A stretch of DNA of 64,000 bases from Sphingobium sp. EP60837 (lineage in GTDB: Bacteria > Pseudomonadota > Alphaproteobacteria > Sphingomonadales > Sphingomonadaceae). Made by a program: the position numbers and the translations under genes. Below are positions 1 to 8,074 of this stretch, in pieces (the first letter of the stretch is position 1; each line of letters starts with the position of its first letter). The notes under the pieces are model-generated. The model searched no databases and was not told the DNA's origin. It was given only the letters and a program-made list of their open reading frames with translations. Location: the NCBI RefSeq assembly GCF_001658005.1, contig NZ_CP015986.1:992001-1056000 (forward strand), read 5' to 3'.

Positions 1-342
1 GAAGTCATAGAGATCGCCGATGCCGCTGGGGTCGTTGACCTTGACGCCGTCGAGCAGCACCAGCGTTTGCGTCGTTTCCGCGCCGCGGATCGAGATACCC
101 GTAACCCCGCCCACCACATCAGCACGGTTGAACCGTACGCCCGGCGTCGTGATCAGCAGGTCGGCGATGCTGACCGACTGGCGCGTTTCGATGGTCTGTG
201 CGTCGATTACGGTGACGGCCTGGCCGACTTCATCGCGAGGCTGCTCGATGCCGAGCGCGGTGACGATGATCTCGTCATTATCCCCTGCGAGCGCGGGGGT
301 GGCGGCGAGAAGCGCCAGCAGTGAAATTCCGGTCTTGAACAT
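1..342 (-). CDS. TonB-dependent receptor, N-terminal part (BtuB-like), runs off the window
   Basis: The first 114 codons of an outer-membrane TonB-dependent transporter are visible; the gene continues beyond base 1. The ATG at 342-340 follows a good ribosome site (AGGGAAG). A signal peptide (MFKTGISLLALLAATPALA) is followed by a TonB-box-like stretch (DNDEIIVTALG) and the start of the plug domain, with the typical motifs SIADLLITTPGV, ISIRGAE and LVLLDGVKVND. The gene lies about 180 nt downstream of a cobalamin riboswitch on the same strand. That makes vitamin B12 or another corrinoid the probable substrate; this is inference from context. The barrel is not in the window, so the family beyond TonB receptor cannot be confirmed. 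Confidence 0.9.
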   Translation of the reverse strand, partial: MFKTGISLLALLAATPALAGDNDEIIVTALGIEQPRDEVGQAVTVIDAQTIETRQSVSIADLLITTPGVRFNRADVVGGVTGISIRGAETTQTLVLLDGVKVNDPSGIGDLYDF

Positions 343-521
343 GTTCGTCTTCCCTGAGCGTCAGGCGACTCTTGGGCGAGGGTCTCCGCGCAAACGGCCG
401 GACACGCGGTAAGGACAGACGCCAGCGCCCCGCCCCGCGCACCGATGCGGCCCCCGCCGCTTCGCGTCGCTCAGACGGAAAACACCGTGCCCGGACCTAT
501 CCCTGGATCCTGGACAAGAGC

Positions 522-746
522 GACCATGCGCTGGCAGGTCTCCTGGCTCGCGGGTCAAGGCAGCGATGCACGGCCTTCCCGGGCCGTCTGGCCCAGTGGC
601 TGGCCCCCATCGCCTCCCCTTTGAAGACGGCGGGTTCCACAGTGCATCGCGCTCGCCGCTTACAGTTGCAGGGACAGCCGCGGAATTGGATAGCCACGCT
701 ATCCGCACCGCATTCCCTTTCAAGCCCAATGGGCACCGGCGCGATC
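522..746 (-). promoter_or_regulatory. Cobalamin (B12) riboswitch
   Basis: Read on the minus strand, the conserved blocks occur in order: a P1 strand GATCGCGC (746-739), GGTGCC, TTGAAAGGGAA, then GCTGTCCCTGCAACTGTAA, GCCAGCCACTGG, the canonical B12 box GAGCCAGGAGACCTGCC (549-533), and the closing P1 strand GCGCATGGTC (531-522). The two P1 strands pair with a two-base bulge. These elements define the adenosylcobalamin-type riboswitch. It sits upstream of the TonB receptor at 1-342 on the same strand and should repress it when cobalamin is plentiful. No clear terminator with a U-tract is visible between 522 and 343, so control may act on translation. Confidence 0.96.
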
Positions 747-820
747 TTCTTATGTCAGCGGTTGCCCGCTCACGCGCCGCGCCATAGGGGAAAGCAGAGG
801 TTCTGCCAAGGAGTGGATCG

Positions 821-1357
821 ATGCGATTGCTGGGCGCGGTGCTAGCCGGTGGGCGATCCAGCCGGTTCGGGAGCGACAAGGCGCTGGCCGTGATGCCGGA
901 CGGGCGCATCCTGCTGGAGCATGCGATGGCGGCGATTGCGCCGCATGTGGAGGCGGTGGTGGTTTGCGGCCGGGCGATGGAGGGGGTGACGGGCCTACCC
1001 GATCGGCCTGCCCCAGACATGGGGCCGCTGGGCGGGCTGAACGCGGCGCTGCATCATGCGGCAGGCCAGGGCTTTGACGGGGTGCTAACGATCGGGTGCG
1101 ACATGCCGGTCTATCCGGCCGCGCTGGCGGAGGCGCTGACCGCAGATGGCGCGGCGGTGCTGAAGGGGCAGCAACTTGCCGGGTTCTGGCCCGCTTCGCT
1201 GGCGGGAGAGCTGGACGCGCACCTGGCCGAAGAGAATAACCGCTCCATCTATGGGTGGCTGGAGCGGATCGGCGCGCAGATCGTGGACCGGGCGGATATC
1301 GTGCTGCCCAATATCAACCGGCCGGAAGATCTTGATGGTTTGCGCTATCAGGACTGA
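821..1357 (+). CDS. mobA: Molybdenum cofactor guanylyltransferase MobA
   Basis: This 178-residue protein is the usual length for MobA, which transfers GMP from GTP to molybdopterin-Mo to give the guanine dinucleotide cofactor used by NasA-type nitrate reductases. The N-terminal nucleotide-binding motif LAGGRSSRFGSDKAL (residues 8-22) is intact, as are DMGPLGGLNAAL and the metal-site segment TIGCDMPVYP. An AAGGAG ribosome site lies 8 nt before the ATG. It is transcribed toward the nitrate assimilation operon and ends convergently with cobA, across a long hairpin. Its location fits a role in maturing the nitrate reductase encoded next door. Confidence 0.95.
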   Translation: MRLLGAVLAGGRSSRFGSDKALAVMPDGRILLEHAMAAIAPHVEAVVVCGRAMEGVTGLPDRPAPDMGPLGGLNAALHHAAGQGFDGVLTIGCDMPVYPAALAEALTADGAAVLKGQQLAGFWPASLAGELDAHLAEENNRSIYGWLERIGAQIVDRADIVLPNINRPEDLDGLRYQD

Positions 1358-1360
1358 GCC

Positions 1361-1407
1361 TGTCGATGCCCCTTACCTTCCTTCCAACTAAGGCAGGGGC
1401 ATCGACA
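1361..1407. terminator. Long hairpin between convergent mobA and cobA
   Basis: TGTCGATGCCCCT (1361-1373) pairs perfectly with AGGGGCATCGACA (1395-1407), a 13-bp stem around a 21-nt loop. It lies between two convergent genes and could stop transcription from both sides, but there is no strong U-tract. The flanking words (ACTGAGCCTGTCGA, TCGACAAGCTCAAGG) resemble the sphingomonad palindromic repeat also seen at 46668 and 56913. Confidence 0.6.
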
Positions 1408-1439
1408 AGCTCAAGGCGAAGGTGCGGAGGGCTGAGCCT

Positions 1440-2222
1440 TCAAGCCTGAAGAGCGACGCTTGCGGCGACCTCACCAGGCATGGCCGTGCCCGCCACCGCT
1501 TCGCCAATCAGAAGCAGGGTCGGATCTTCATCGCTGATCGTGGCGACCAGGAAGGCAAGCGCGGACAGCTTGCCGCGGATCAGCCGTTCGCTGGGGAGCG
1601 AGACATTGACCGCCACCATCACGGGCGTTTCCGGATCACGCCCAGCGGCGATCAGCTGGCGGCTGATCTCTCCGGCAGCGGCGCGACCCATATAGATGCC
1701 GAGCGTGCCGCCGGGTCGGGCCAGCGTTTCCCAGTCGAGCTTGAGCGGTTCGCCGGCCTTCAGATGCGCCGTCACCAGGGTCAGGCCCCGCGCCACGCCG
1801 CGTAGGGTGAGCGAGGCATGGCCACTCGCCGCCGCCGCGCTGGCCGTGGTGATGCCGGGGCAGATGCGGAAGGAAATGCCGTCTGCGGCCAGATGCTCCA
1901 TTTCTTCCGCCGAACGACCGAAGACGGAAGGATCACCGCCCTTGAGGCGCACGACGCGCTTCCCGGCCTTGGCAGCGGCGAGGAGCAGGTCGTTGATGCT
2001 TTCCTGCGCCTTGCTGTGTCGGCCCGAACGCTTGCCGACACTCACCCGTTCGACCCCCTCGGGGATGAGGTCGAGTACGCCGGGCCCCACCAGCGCGTCA
2101 TAGAAGACGATCTCCGCTGCCGCGATCAGCTTTTCGGCCTTCCGGGTGAGCAGGTCCGGGTCGCCCGGACCTGCGCCCACCAGCCAGACCTGTCCGGGGG
2201 CGATAAGCTCATTCTGCTGCAT
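1440..2222 (-). CDS. cobA: Uroporphyrinogen-III C-methyltransferase (SUMT)
   Basis: This 260-residue enzyme uses two SAM to convert uroporphyrinogen III into precorrin-2, the branch point to siroheme and cobalamin. The SAM-binding motif VGAGPGDPDLLT is near residues 15-26, and FYDALVG and VRLKGGDPSVFGR are also intact. The start overlaps the nasA stop by 14 bp, so it is the last gene of the nirB-nirD-nasA-cobA operon and is probably translationally coupled. In this context it makes precorrin-2 for the siroheme of NirB. The dehydrogenase/chelatase step is encoded separately at 19680-20438. Confidence 0.95.
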   Translation of the reverse strand: MQQNELIAPGQVWLVGAGPGDPDLLTRKAEKLIAAAEIVFYDALVGPGVLDLIPEGVERVSVGKRSGRHSKAQESINDLLLAAAKAGKRVVRLKGGDPSVFGRSAEEMEHLAADGISFRICPGITTASAAAASGHASLTLRGVARGLTLVTAHLKAGEPLKLDWETLARPGGTLGIYMGRAAAGEISRQLIAAGRDPETPVMVAVNVSLPSERLIRGKLSALAFLVATISDEDPTLLLIGEAVAGTAMPGEVAASVALQA

Positions 2223-4821
2223 GGAGTGTCTCCTGCGGAATTTGGGTCAGGATGTTGGCGAGCGCGGGGCGGCATGATCCACAATTGGTGCCCGCGCCGA
2301 TCGCCTTGCCGATGGCGGGCACATCGACGAGATTCTGCTCGCGTATGGCGGCCATGATCTGATTGAGGCCGATGTCGAAACAGACGCAGATGGTCGGCCC
2401 CTTGTCCGGCTGGTTGCCCGGCCCCCGCGCGGCTAGGACGGAGGCGCCCACCTCTTCGACCTGGAGCTGGCCGATCAGCCAGTCGCGCGACGGGAGCAGG
2501 CCGGTCTTAGTGACGATCAGGATGCCCGCGAGCTTCCCTTCCGCGATGATCGCGACGCGGCGGGTGCCGCGCGTCTGGTCGATGGCTTCGACCCGATCAC
2601 CCTTCGGCAGGCAGGCTTCGAGCCGCACCGCATCCCCATTGCCCGCGACCTCGTAAAGCGCACCGCCCGTCACGGTGATGCGGGTCGCCCAGAGGCAGGG
2701 GACCTTGGCGGGCTGCTCACCGCGCAGGATCAGGAAGCCCTTCCATTCGGTCGAGACTTTCTCAAGCGCCGCCGGGGTCGCCTTGAAGCCGGGCTGGCCC
2801 GAATGCGGATCCACCAGGGGACGGGGCAGCAGGCCAGTGCGGCCGCCGGTCGAAATCTGGTCGGTCCAGTGGATCGGCGTGAATATCTCGCCGACGCGCT
2901 GACCTTCACTGACGCTGGCGCGAAAGAGGCTGTTCCCCTGCGCGGTAGAGACGCGGGCGAGATCACCATCGGCGATGCCCAGCGCCTGCGCGTCCTGCGG
3001 ATGGACTTCGACCAGCGGTTCCTCGCGGTGACGGGCGAGCTTGGGCGCAAGGCCGGTACGCGTCATGGTGTGCCACTGATCGCGATAGCGCCCCGTGTTA
3101 AGCGTCAGCGGCCATGCTTTTAGCGGCTCCTGCAACTCCAACTGCTTGGTAAGAACCAGCCGCGCCTTGCCCTCCGGGGTCGAGAAGCGGCCATCGGCGA
3201 AGGGCTTGTCGCCGCCCCAGCGGAAGGGCTCCATCGTCTCATAGGCGTCGTTACCGATGGTGGCGTGGCTGCGCAGGTTGAGCACGCGCTGGCCGTCATT
3301 CTGATAGGCGGTCAGGCGCGCATGTTCGCGCCAGATGTCGGCGGGCCGATCATAGGCGAAGGCGTTGCGCCAGCCCATGCGGCGCGCGACTTCGGTCACG
3401 ATCCACCAGTCGGGCTTGGCCTCGCCGGGCAGCGCCAGGAAGGGACGCTGGCGGCTGATGGTGCGGTCCGAATTGGTAACGGTGCCGTCCTTCTCGCCCC
3501 AACCGGCGGCGGGCAGGCGAACGTCGGCATAAGCGCTGGTGTCGGTGTCGGCGATGATGTCCGAGACGACGACGAAGGGGCAGGCTTCCAGCGCCTCACG
3601 CACGCGGTTGGCGTCGGGCAGCGAGACGGCGGGATTGGTCGCCATGACCCATAGCGCCTTCACCCGGCCTTCGTTGATCGCGCGGAAGAGATCTACGGCT
3701 TTCAAGCCCGGCTTGGTCGCCATCTTCGGCGCAGCCCAGAAGCGGCCCACTCGCTCCACATTTTCAGGCGCAAAGTCCATGTGGCTGGCGAGCGTCGAGG
3801 CAAGCCCACCGACTTCGCGGCCGCCCATCGCGTTGGGCTGGCCGGTGATCGAGAAGGGCGCGGCGCCCGGCTTGCCGATGCGGCCGGTGGCGAGGTGGAC
3901 GTTGACGATCGCGTTGACCTGATCGGTGCCGCGGATCGACTGGTTGATGCCCTGGCTGAACATCGTGACGGTGCGCGGGGTCGCGGCGAACAGCCTGAAG
4001 AACTGCTCCAGCAGCGCGGGTGCGATGTCGCAGGTCTTGGCCGTGCTCCACAGATCATGGCCGGTGCGGATATGCTCCCAAAAGCCTTCGGGTGCGTTCA
4101 CATGCTCGGCCATATAGGCTGGGTCGGCGATGCCTTCCTGATCGCACCAGGCGAGCAGACCGTTCATCAGCGCGACGTCGGTGCCGGGCTTTACCGGCAG
4201 GTGCAGGTCGGCGCCTTCACAAGTCTCGGTGCGGCGCGGATCAATGACGACCAGCTTGGTGCCGCGTGCGGCGCGGGCGGCCTGGATGCGCTGATAGACG
4301 ATCGGGTGGCACCAGGCGGTGTTGGAGCCGACCAGCACGATCAGGTCCGCTTCCTCCAGATCGTCATAGCTGGCGGGCACGACATCCTCGCCAAAGGCGC
4401 GGTTGTGGCCGGCAACCGCGCTCGACATGCAGAGGCGGCTGTTGGTGTCGATGTTGGAGGAGCCGATGAAGCCCTTCATCAGCTTGTTGGCGACATAATA
4501 ATCTTCGGTCATCAACTGACCGGACACGTAGAAAGCCACGCTGTCGGGTCCGTAGCGCTCGATCGTCTCGCGAAAGCGCTTCGCCACCATGTCGAGCGCC
4601 TTGCCCCAGCTGGCGCGCTTGTCGCCGATCATCGGGTGCAGGAGGCGGCCTTGCAACCCCACCGTCTCGCCAAGATGCGTGCCCTTGGAGCAGAGGCGCC
4701 CGCCATTGGCGGGATGCGCTTCATCGCCCTTGATCGTGACCGACCGGGGCCCGGTCGGCGTGGCCGAAATGCCGCAACCAACGCCGCAATAGGCGCAGGT
4801 GGTGCGGATGGCCTGAGTCAT
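2209..4821 (-). CDS. nasA: Assimilatory nitrate reductase, catalytic subunit with C-terminal BFD-type [2Fe-2S] domain
   Basis: This 870-residue cytoplasmic molybdoenzyme reduces nitrate to nitrite. The N-terminal [4Fe-4S] site is visible as C9, C12, C16 (CAYCGVGC) and C44 (GRLCSKG). The Mo-bis-MGD core follows (SNIDTNSRLCMSSA, FSQGINQS, TGQPNAMGGREVGG), then the molybdopterin dinucleotide-binding domain (LNTGRYRDQWHTMTRTG). The last ~55 residues form a bacterioferredoxin-associated-type [2Fe-2S] domain (CVCFDIG...GTNCGSCRPAL). I chose ATG 4821, which has an AAGAGGT site upstream, rather than an upstream in-frame codon at 4890. It lies between nirD and cobA in the operon. The same gene is called nasC in Paracoccus. 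Confidence 0.95.
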   Translation of the reverse strand: MTQAIRTTCAYCGVGCGISATPTGPRSVTIKGDEAHPANGGRLCSKGTHLGETVGLQGRLLHPMIGDKRASWGKALDMVAKRFRETIERYGPDSVAFYVSGQLMTEDYYVANKLMKGFIGSSNIDTNSRLCMSSAVAGHNRAFGEDVVPASYDDLEEADLIVLVGSNTAWCHPIVYQRIQAARAARGTKLVVIDPRRTETCEGADLHLPVKPGTDVALMNGLLAWCDQEGIADPAYMAEHVNAPEGFWEHIRTGHDLWSTAKTCDIAPALLEQFFRLFAATPRTVTMFSQGINQSIRGTDQVNAIVNVHLATGRIGKPGAAPFSITGQPNAMGGREVGGLASTLASHMDFAPENVERVGRFWAAPKMATKPGLKAVDLFRAINEGRVKALWVMATNPAVSLPDANRVREALEACPFVVVSDIIADTDTSAYADVRLPAAGWGEKDGTVTNSDRTISRQRPFLALPGEAKPDWWIVTEVARRMGWRNAFAYDRPADIWREHARLTAYQNDGQRVLNLRSHATIGNDAYETMEPFRWGGDKPFADGRFSTPEGKARLVLTKQLELQEPLKAWPLTLNTGRYRDQWHTMTRTGLAPKLARHREEPLVEVHPQDAQALGIADGDLARVSTAQGNSLFRASVSEGQRVGEIFTPIHWTDQISTGGRTGLLPRPLVDPHSGQPGFKATPAALEKVSTEWKGFLILRGEQPAKVPCLWATRITVTGGALYEVAGNGDAVRLEACLPKGDRVEAIDQTRGTRRVAIIAEGKLAGILIVTKTGLLPSRDWLIGQLQVEEVGASVLAARGPGNQPDKGPTICVCFDIGLNQIMAAIREQNLVDVPAIGKAIGAGTNCGSCRPALANILTQIPQETLHAAE

Positions 4822-4900
4822 GCTCTTACCTCTTGTCCAAGAGAGAGAATTGGGTGGAGGCGCATGCCGCAAGGGATGGCCAGCATGCAACCCCCACCCG

Positions 4901-4926
4901 GGTCCCCGCCGTTGTGGCTGGGGACC
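4901..4926 (-). other. Intra-operon hairpin between nirD and nasA
   Basis: GGTCCCC and GGGGACC form a 7-bp stem in the 111-bp gap between nirD and nasA. There is no U-tract, so it is more likely an mRNA stability or processing element than a terminator. No function is demonstrable from sequence alone. Confidence 0.35.
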
Positions 4927-4932
4927 GGAAGC

Positions 4933-5268
4933 TCAAGCCGCCGCCTTCATCTCGGTCGGGCGGGCGATCAGGATGCGACCGCCCTCCTCTTTCACCGCGA
5001 TGGTCGGCGTGCAGCCTTCATCCGCGCCCTGCGCTTCGCCCGTCTTCAGGGCGATGTTCCAGTTATGGAGCGGGCAGGCGACGCTATGGCCATGGACGAT
5101 GCCCTGGCTCAGCGGGCCTTTCTTGTGCGGGCATTCATTGACCAGCGCGAAGACCTTGTCGTCGCCGGTGCGGAAGACGGCGATTTCCTTTTCGCCGGCA
5201 ATCCGCACGGTGCGCGCGCCACGCTGGGGAATGTCGGCCAGCGTTCCGATATCGATCCAATCGGTCAT
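4933..5268 (-). CDS. nirD: Nitrite reductase small subunit NirD (Rieske type)
   Basis: This ~111-residue protein is the small subunit of the NAD(P)H-dependent siroheme nitrite reductase. Unlike the E. coli version it keeps all four Rieske ligands: NECPHKKGPL gives C-x-H, and ACPLHNWN gives C-x2-H. A [2Fe-2S] cluster is therefore likely. The ATG at 5268 has GGAG 8 nt upstream. An alternative GTG at 5277 would overlap the nirB stop as GTGA. It follows nirB directly and precedes nasA in the operon. Confidence 0.93.
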   Translation of the reverse strand: MTDWIDIGTLADIPQRGARTVRIAGEKEIAVFRTGDDKVFALVNECPHKKGPLSQGIVHGHSVACPLHNWNIALKTGEAQGADEGCTPTIAVKEEGGRILIARPTEMKAAA

Positions 5269-5273
5269 GTCGT

Positions 5274-7781
5274 TCACTCCGCAGCGATGGCGATGGGGTC
5301 GAGATGCTGATGCAGTTCTGCATTCGCACCGGCTGCGCGTTCGGCCCAGGGATCATCCTGGCTGAAGCTCTGCGAATAGAGGAAGCGGGCACGCAGGGCC
5401 TCACGGCCAGCGTCGTCTTCCACGATGCGCTGCTTGACATATTCGACGCCGACACGCTCGATCCAAGGCGCGGTGCGCTCCAGATAGCGGGCTTCCTCGC
5501 GATAGAGCTGGGTGAAGGCGGCGCAATAATCGAGCGCCTCCTGCTCGGTCGACACCTTGCACAGCAGGTCGGTGGCGCGGACATGGATGCCGCCATTGCC
5601 GCCGACATGCAGTTCGTAGCCCGAGTCCACACAGACCACGCCAAAGTCCTTGATCGTCGCCTCCGCGCAATTGCGGGGGCAGCCCGACACGGCGATCTTG
5701 AACTTGTGGGGCATCCACGATCCCCAGGTCATCCGCTCGGTCTTGACGCCAAGGCCGGTGGAGTCCTGCGTGCCGAAGCGACACCATTCGGACCCGACGC
5801 AGGTCTTCACCGTGCGCAGCGACTTGCCGTAAGCGTGACCCGACACCATGCCCGCGGCATTGAGGTCGGCCCAGACGGCGGGCAGGTCTTCCTTCTTGAT
5901 ACCGAAAATGTCGAGACGCTGGCCGCCGGTGACCTTCACCATCGGCGCATCATATTTCTCGACCACGTCGGCGATCGCGCGCAGCTCACGCGGGTTAGTG
6001 AGGCCACCCCACATGCGCGGAACGACCGAATAGGTGCCGTCCTTCTGGATGTTGGCGTGCATGCGCTCATTGACGAAGCGGCTCTGCTGGTCGTCCTGAT
6101 ATTCACCCGGCAGCGCGCAGAGCAGATAATAGTTGAGCGCGGGGCGGCAGGACGAGCAACCGTCCGGCGTCGACCAGTGCAGCTTCTGCATCACTTCGGG
6201 GATCGAGCGCATATTCTGCGCCACGATTTCGCGGCGGACATCGTCATGGCCGAAGCTGGTGCATTTGCACATCGTCTTCGGGCCGGACTGAACGTCGTCG
6301 CCCAGCACCACCGCCAGCAAATTCTCGACAAGGCCGGTACAGCTGCCGCAGCTGGCCGAAGCCTTGCAGGATCCACGCACCGCATCGAGGCTGCAATTGC
6401 CCGCTTCGATGCAAGCGACGACCTGGCCCTTGCTGACGCCGTTGCAGCCGCAAATCTCGGCATCGTCCGAGAGCGCCGCAACGGCCGCCTTAGGGTCCAG
6501 TGCGCCCCCTCCAGAGGCGAAAGCCTGGCCGAAGATCAGCAGGTCCCGGATCTCGCCGACATCCTCGCCCCGCTTGAGCAGGTCGAAATACCAGCCGCCG
6601 TCCGCCGTATCGCCGTAGAGCACCGCGCCGATGACCTTGTCATCCTTGACCACGACACGCTTGTAAACGCCGCGCGACGCGTCGCGCAGGACGATGTCCT
6701 CGCAACCTTCGCCGCCCGAGAAGTCACCAGCGGAGAAAACGTCCAGGCCCGCGACCTTGAGCTTGGTCGAGGTGACCGAGCCCTTATAGCCCGTATGCTG
6801 GTCGGTGAGGCCGTCCGCGAGGCTGCGGCACATGTCCCAGAGCGGGGCGACGAGGCCATAGACATTGCCGTCATGCTCGACGCATTCGCCAACGGCGAGG
6901 ACGTCAGGGTCGCTGGTGACCATATGGTCATCGACCTTGATGCCGCGATTAACGTCGAGGCCGGCTTCGCGCGCCAAGGCGGTCGAAGGGCGGATGCCCA
7001 CCGCCATCACCACCAGGCTCGCCGGGATTTCGCTGCCATCCTTGAGGCGGACGCCCTCGACCTTGCCGTCGCCATAGATCTCAGCGGTGTTGGCGCCGGT
7101 CAGGATGGTCTGGCCGCGGCCTTCGAGCGCTGTCTTAAGCAGCCAGCCGGCCGCTTCGTCCAGCTGCCGCTCCATCAGCGTGTCCATGAGGTGGATGACG
7201 GTCACCTTCATGCCGCGCAGGGTCAGGCCGTGTGCGGCTTCCAACCCAAGCAGACCGCCGCCGATCACCACCGCGCTGCCGCCGCCATTCGCGGCCTCCA
7301 GCATGGTGTCGACATCCTTCATGTCGCGGAAGCTGATGACACCGGGCAGATCCTTCCCCGGAACCGGGATGATGAAGGGATCCGACCCGGTGGCGATCAG
7401 CAGCTTGTCATAGCCAACAGTGCGACCCGACTGGCTCGTGACGGTCTTGGCGGTGCGGTCTATTCCCGTCACCGGATCACCCGCGATCAGCTCGATATTA
7501 TTTTCCGAGTACCATTCGCGGCTGTTGATGATGATGTCATCGAAGCTCTTCTCCCCGGCCAGAACCGGCGAGAGCATAATGCGGTTATAGTTCACATAGG
7601 GCTCGGCGCCGAAGATGGTGACGCGATAGCGTCCCGCATCCCGTGCCAGCAGTTCCTCGATCGCGCGGCAGCCGGCCATGCCGTTGCCAACAACCACCAG
7701 ATGCTCACGAACATCGTCGGAGGGCACGAAGATTTCCTCTTCGCTGGCCGTCTCCGGTCCGGTGTTGTTCTGAAAATCCAT
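5274..7781 (-). CDS. nirB: NAD(P)H-dependent assimilatory nitrite reductase, large subunit
   Basis: This 835-residue enzyme reduces nitrite to ammonium in the cytoplasm. Domain order: FAD/NAD(P)-binding reductase (VVVGNGMAG near the N-terminus, AVVIGGGLLGLEAA for NAD(P)), a first BFD-like [2Fe-2S] module (CGCNGVSKG...CGSCTGLVENLL), a second one (CKCTSFGHDDVRREIV...CSSCRPALNYYL), then the siroheme/[4Fe-4S] part with TCVGSEWCRFG (C-x5-C) and SGCPRNCAEA (C-x3-C). ATG 7781 has GGAG 7 nt upstream. The upstream in-frame extension to 7865 would run through the leader terminator and is rejected. It is the first gene of nirB-nirD-nasA-cobA and lies behind a NasT-type antiterminator leader. Confidence 0.96.
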   Translation of the reverse strand: MDFQNNTGPETASEEEIFVPSDDVREHLVVVGNGMAGCRAIEELLARDAGRYRVTIFGAEPYVNYNRIMLSPVLAGEKSFDDIIINSREWYSENNIELIAGDPVTGIDRTAKTVTSQSGRTVGYDKLLIATGSDPFIIPVPGKDLPGVISFRDMKDVDTMLEAANGGGSAVVIGGGLLGLEAAHGLTLRGMKVTVIHLMDTLMERQLDEAAGWLLKTALEGRGQTILTGANTAEIYGDGKVEGVRLKDGSEIPASLVVMAVGIRPSTALAREAGLDVNRGIKVDDHMVTSDPDVLAVGECVEHDGNVYGLVAPLWDMCRSLADGLTDQHTGYKGSVTSTKLKVAGLDVFSAGDFSGGEGCEDIVLRDASRGVYKRVVVKDDKVIGAVLYGDTADGGWYFDLLKRGEDVGEIRDLLIFGQAFASGGGALDPKAAVAALSDDAEICGCNGVSKGQVVACIEAGNCSLDAVRGSCKASASCGSCTGLVENLLAVVLGDDVQSGPKTMCKCTSFGHDDVRREIVAQNMRSIPEVMQKLHWSTPDGCSSCRPALNYYLLCALPGEYQDDQQSRFVNERMHANIQKDGTYSVVPRMWGGLTNPRELRAIADVVEKYDAPMVKVTGGQRLDIFGIKKEDLPAVWADLNAAGMVSGHAYGKSLRTVKTCVGSEWCRFGTQDSTGLGVKTERMTWGSWMPHKFKIAVSGCPRNCAEATIKDFGVVCVDSGYELHVGGNGGIHVRATDLLCKVSTEQEALDYCAAFTQLYREEARYLERTAPWIERVGVEYVKQRIVEDDAGREALRARFLYSQSFSQDDPWAERAAGANAELHQHLDPIAIAAE

Positions 7782-7797
7782 CCCTTGACTCCAGAAT

Positions 7798-7857
7798 AAA
7801 AAAAAGCCGCCATCCGGACACCTGGGCTTTGAACCCAGAGGTCTGGATGGCGGCTTT
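7798..7857 (-). terminator. Leader terminator upstream of nirB
   Basis: On the minus strand, AAAGCCGCCATCC (7857-7845) pairs over 13 bp with GGATGGCGGCTTT (7815-7803), enclosing a second small hairpin (CTGGG...CCCAG). A run of T residues follows down to 7798. It is a strong intrinsic terminator located only about 16 nt before the nirB start codon, so nirB expression requires readthrough. The 5' arm is shared with the upstream P2 hairpin. Confidence 0.92.
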
Positions 7858-7894
7858 GCCATCATTCACGCTTCATGCGATCCGTCCATGGACC
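7846..7894 (-). promoter_or_regulatory. ANTAR (NasT) antiterminator RNA motif of the nirB leader
   Basis: Two hexaloop hairpins precede the terminator on the minus strand. P1 (7894-7879) is GGTCC-[ATGGAC]-GGATC. P2 (7863-7846) is GATGGC-[AAAGCC]-GCCATC with six perfect pairs. Both loops have A at position 1 and G at position 4, the signature of ANTAR-protein RNA targets. The 3' arm and loop of P2 contain the 5' arm of the terminator, so P2 and the terminator exclude each other. NasT, an ANTAR protein, is encoded 3 kb upstream. Binding itself is inferred. Confidence 0.88.
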
Positions 7895-7938
7895 CAGTCA
7901 GCTATGTAGTTCGAGGACAACCTTGCCCTTCGCATTGC

Positions 7939-7966
7939 AGCATAAATGAATCACGGGTCGGGTCAA
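7939..7966 (-). promoter_or_regulatory. Probable promoter of nirB-nirD-nasA-cobA
   Basis: On the minus strand TTGACC (7966-7961) and TATGCT (7944-7939) are separated by 16 bp, a plausible housekeeping-sigma promoter. Transcription would start near 7932, giving a leader of about 150 nt that contains both hairpins and the terminator. Confidence 0.55.
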
Positions 7967-8024
7967 GTGATTCCTTAGCCAAACTTTTCTTTGCAAACTG
8001 CGAAAGTGAACCCTTCGCAAACGC

Positions 8025-8056
8025 GAAAAGGGCGGCAGCCTTCGCGGGCCGCCGCC
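8025..8056 (-). terminator. Intrinsic terminator after the nitrate transporter gene
   Basis: On the minus strand GGCGGCGGCC and GGCTGCCGCC form a 10-pair stem with one mismatch and a CGCGAA loop, followed by CTTTT. It lies just after the transporter stop codon and separates that transcript from the nirB promoter. Confidence 0.7.
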
Positions 8057-8074
8057 TCCTCTCCTGCTAATTCA

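Noticed and set aside
361..1020. 219-codon minus-strand frame across the riboswitch and mobA start
   Set aside because: It runs through the cobalamin aptamer and antisense to mobA; composition is non-protein-like.
5304..7799. 831-codon open frame antisense to nirB
   Set aside because: It has no motif of any family; it mirrors the high-GC codon bias of nirB on the other strand, and nirB itself is unmistakable.
7782..7865. N-terminal extension of nirB to 7865
   Set aside because: It would translate the terminator hairpin; ATG 7781 has a proper ribosome site and fits the family N-terminus.
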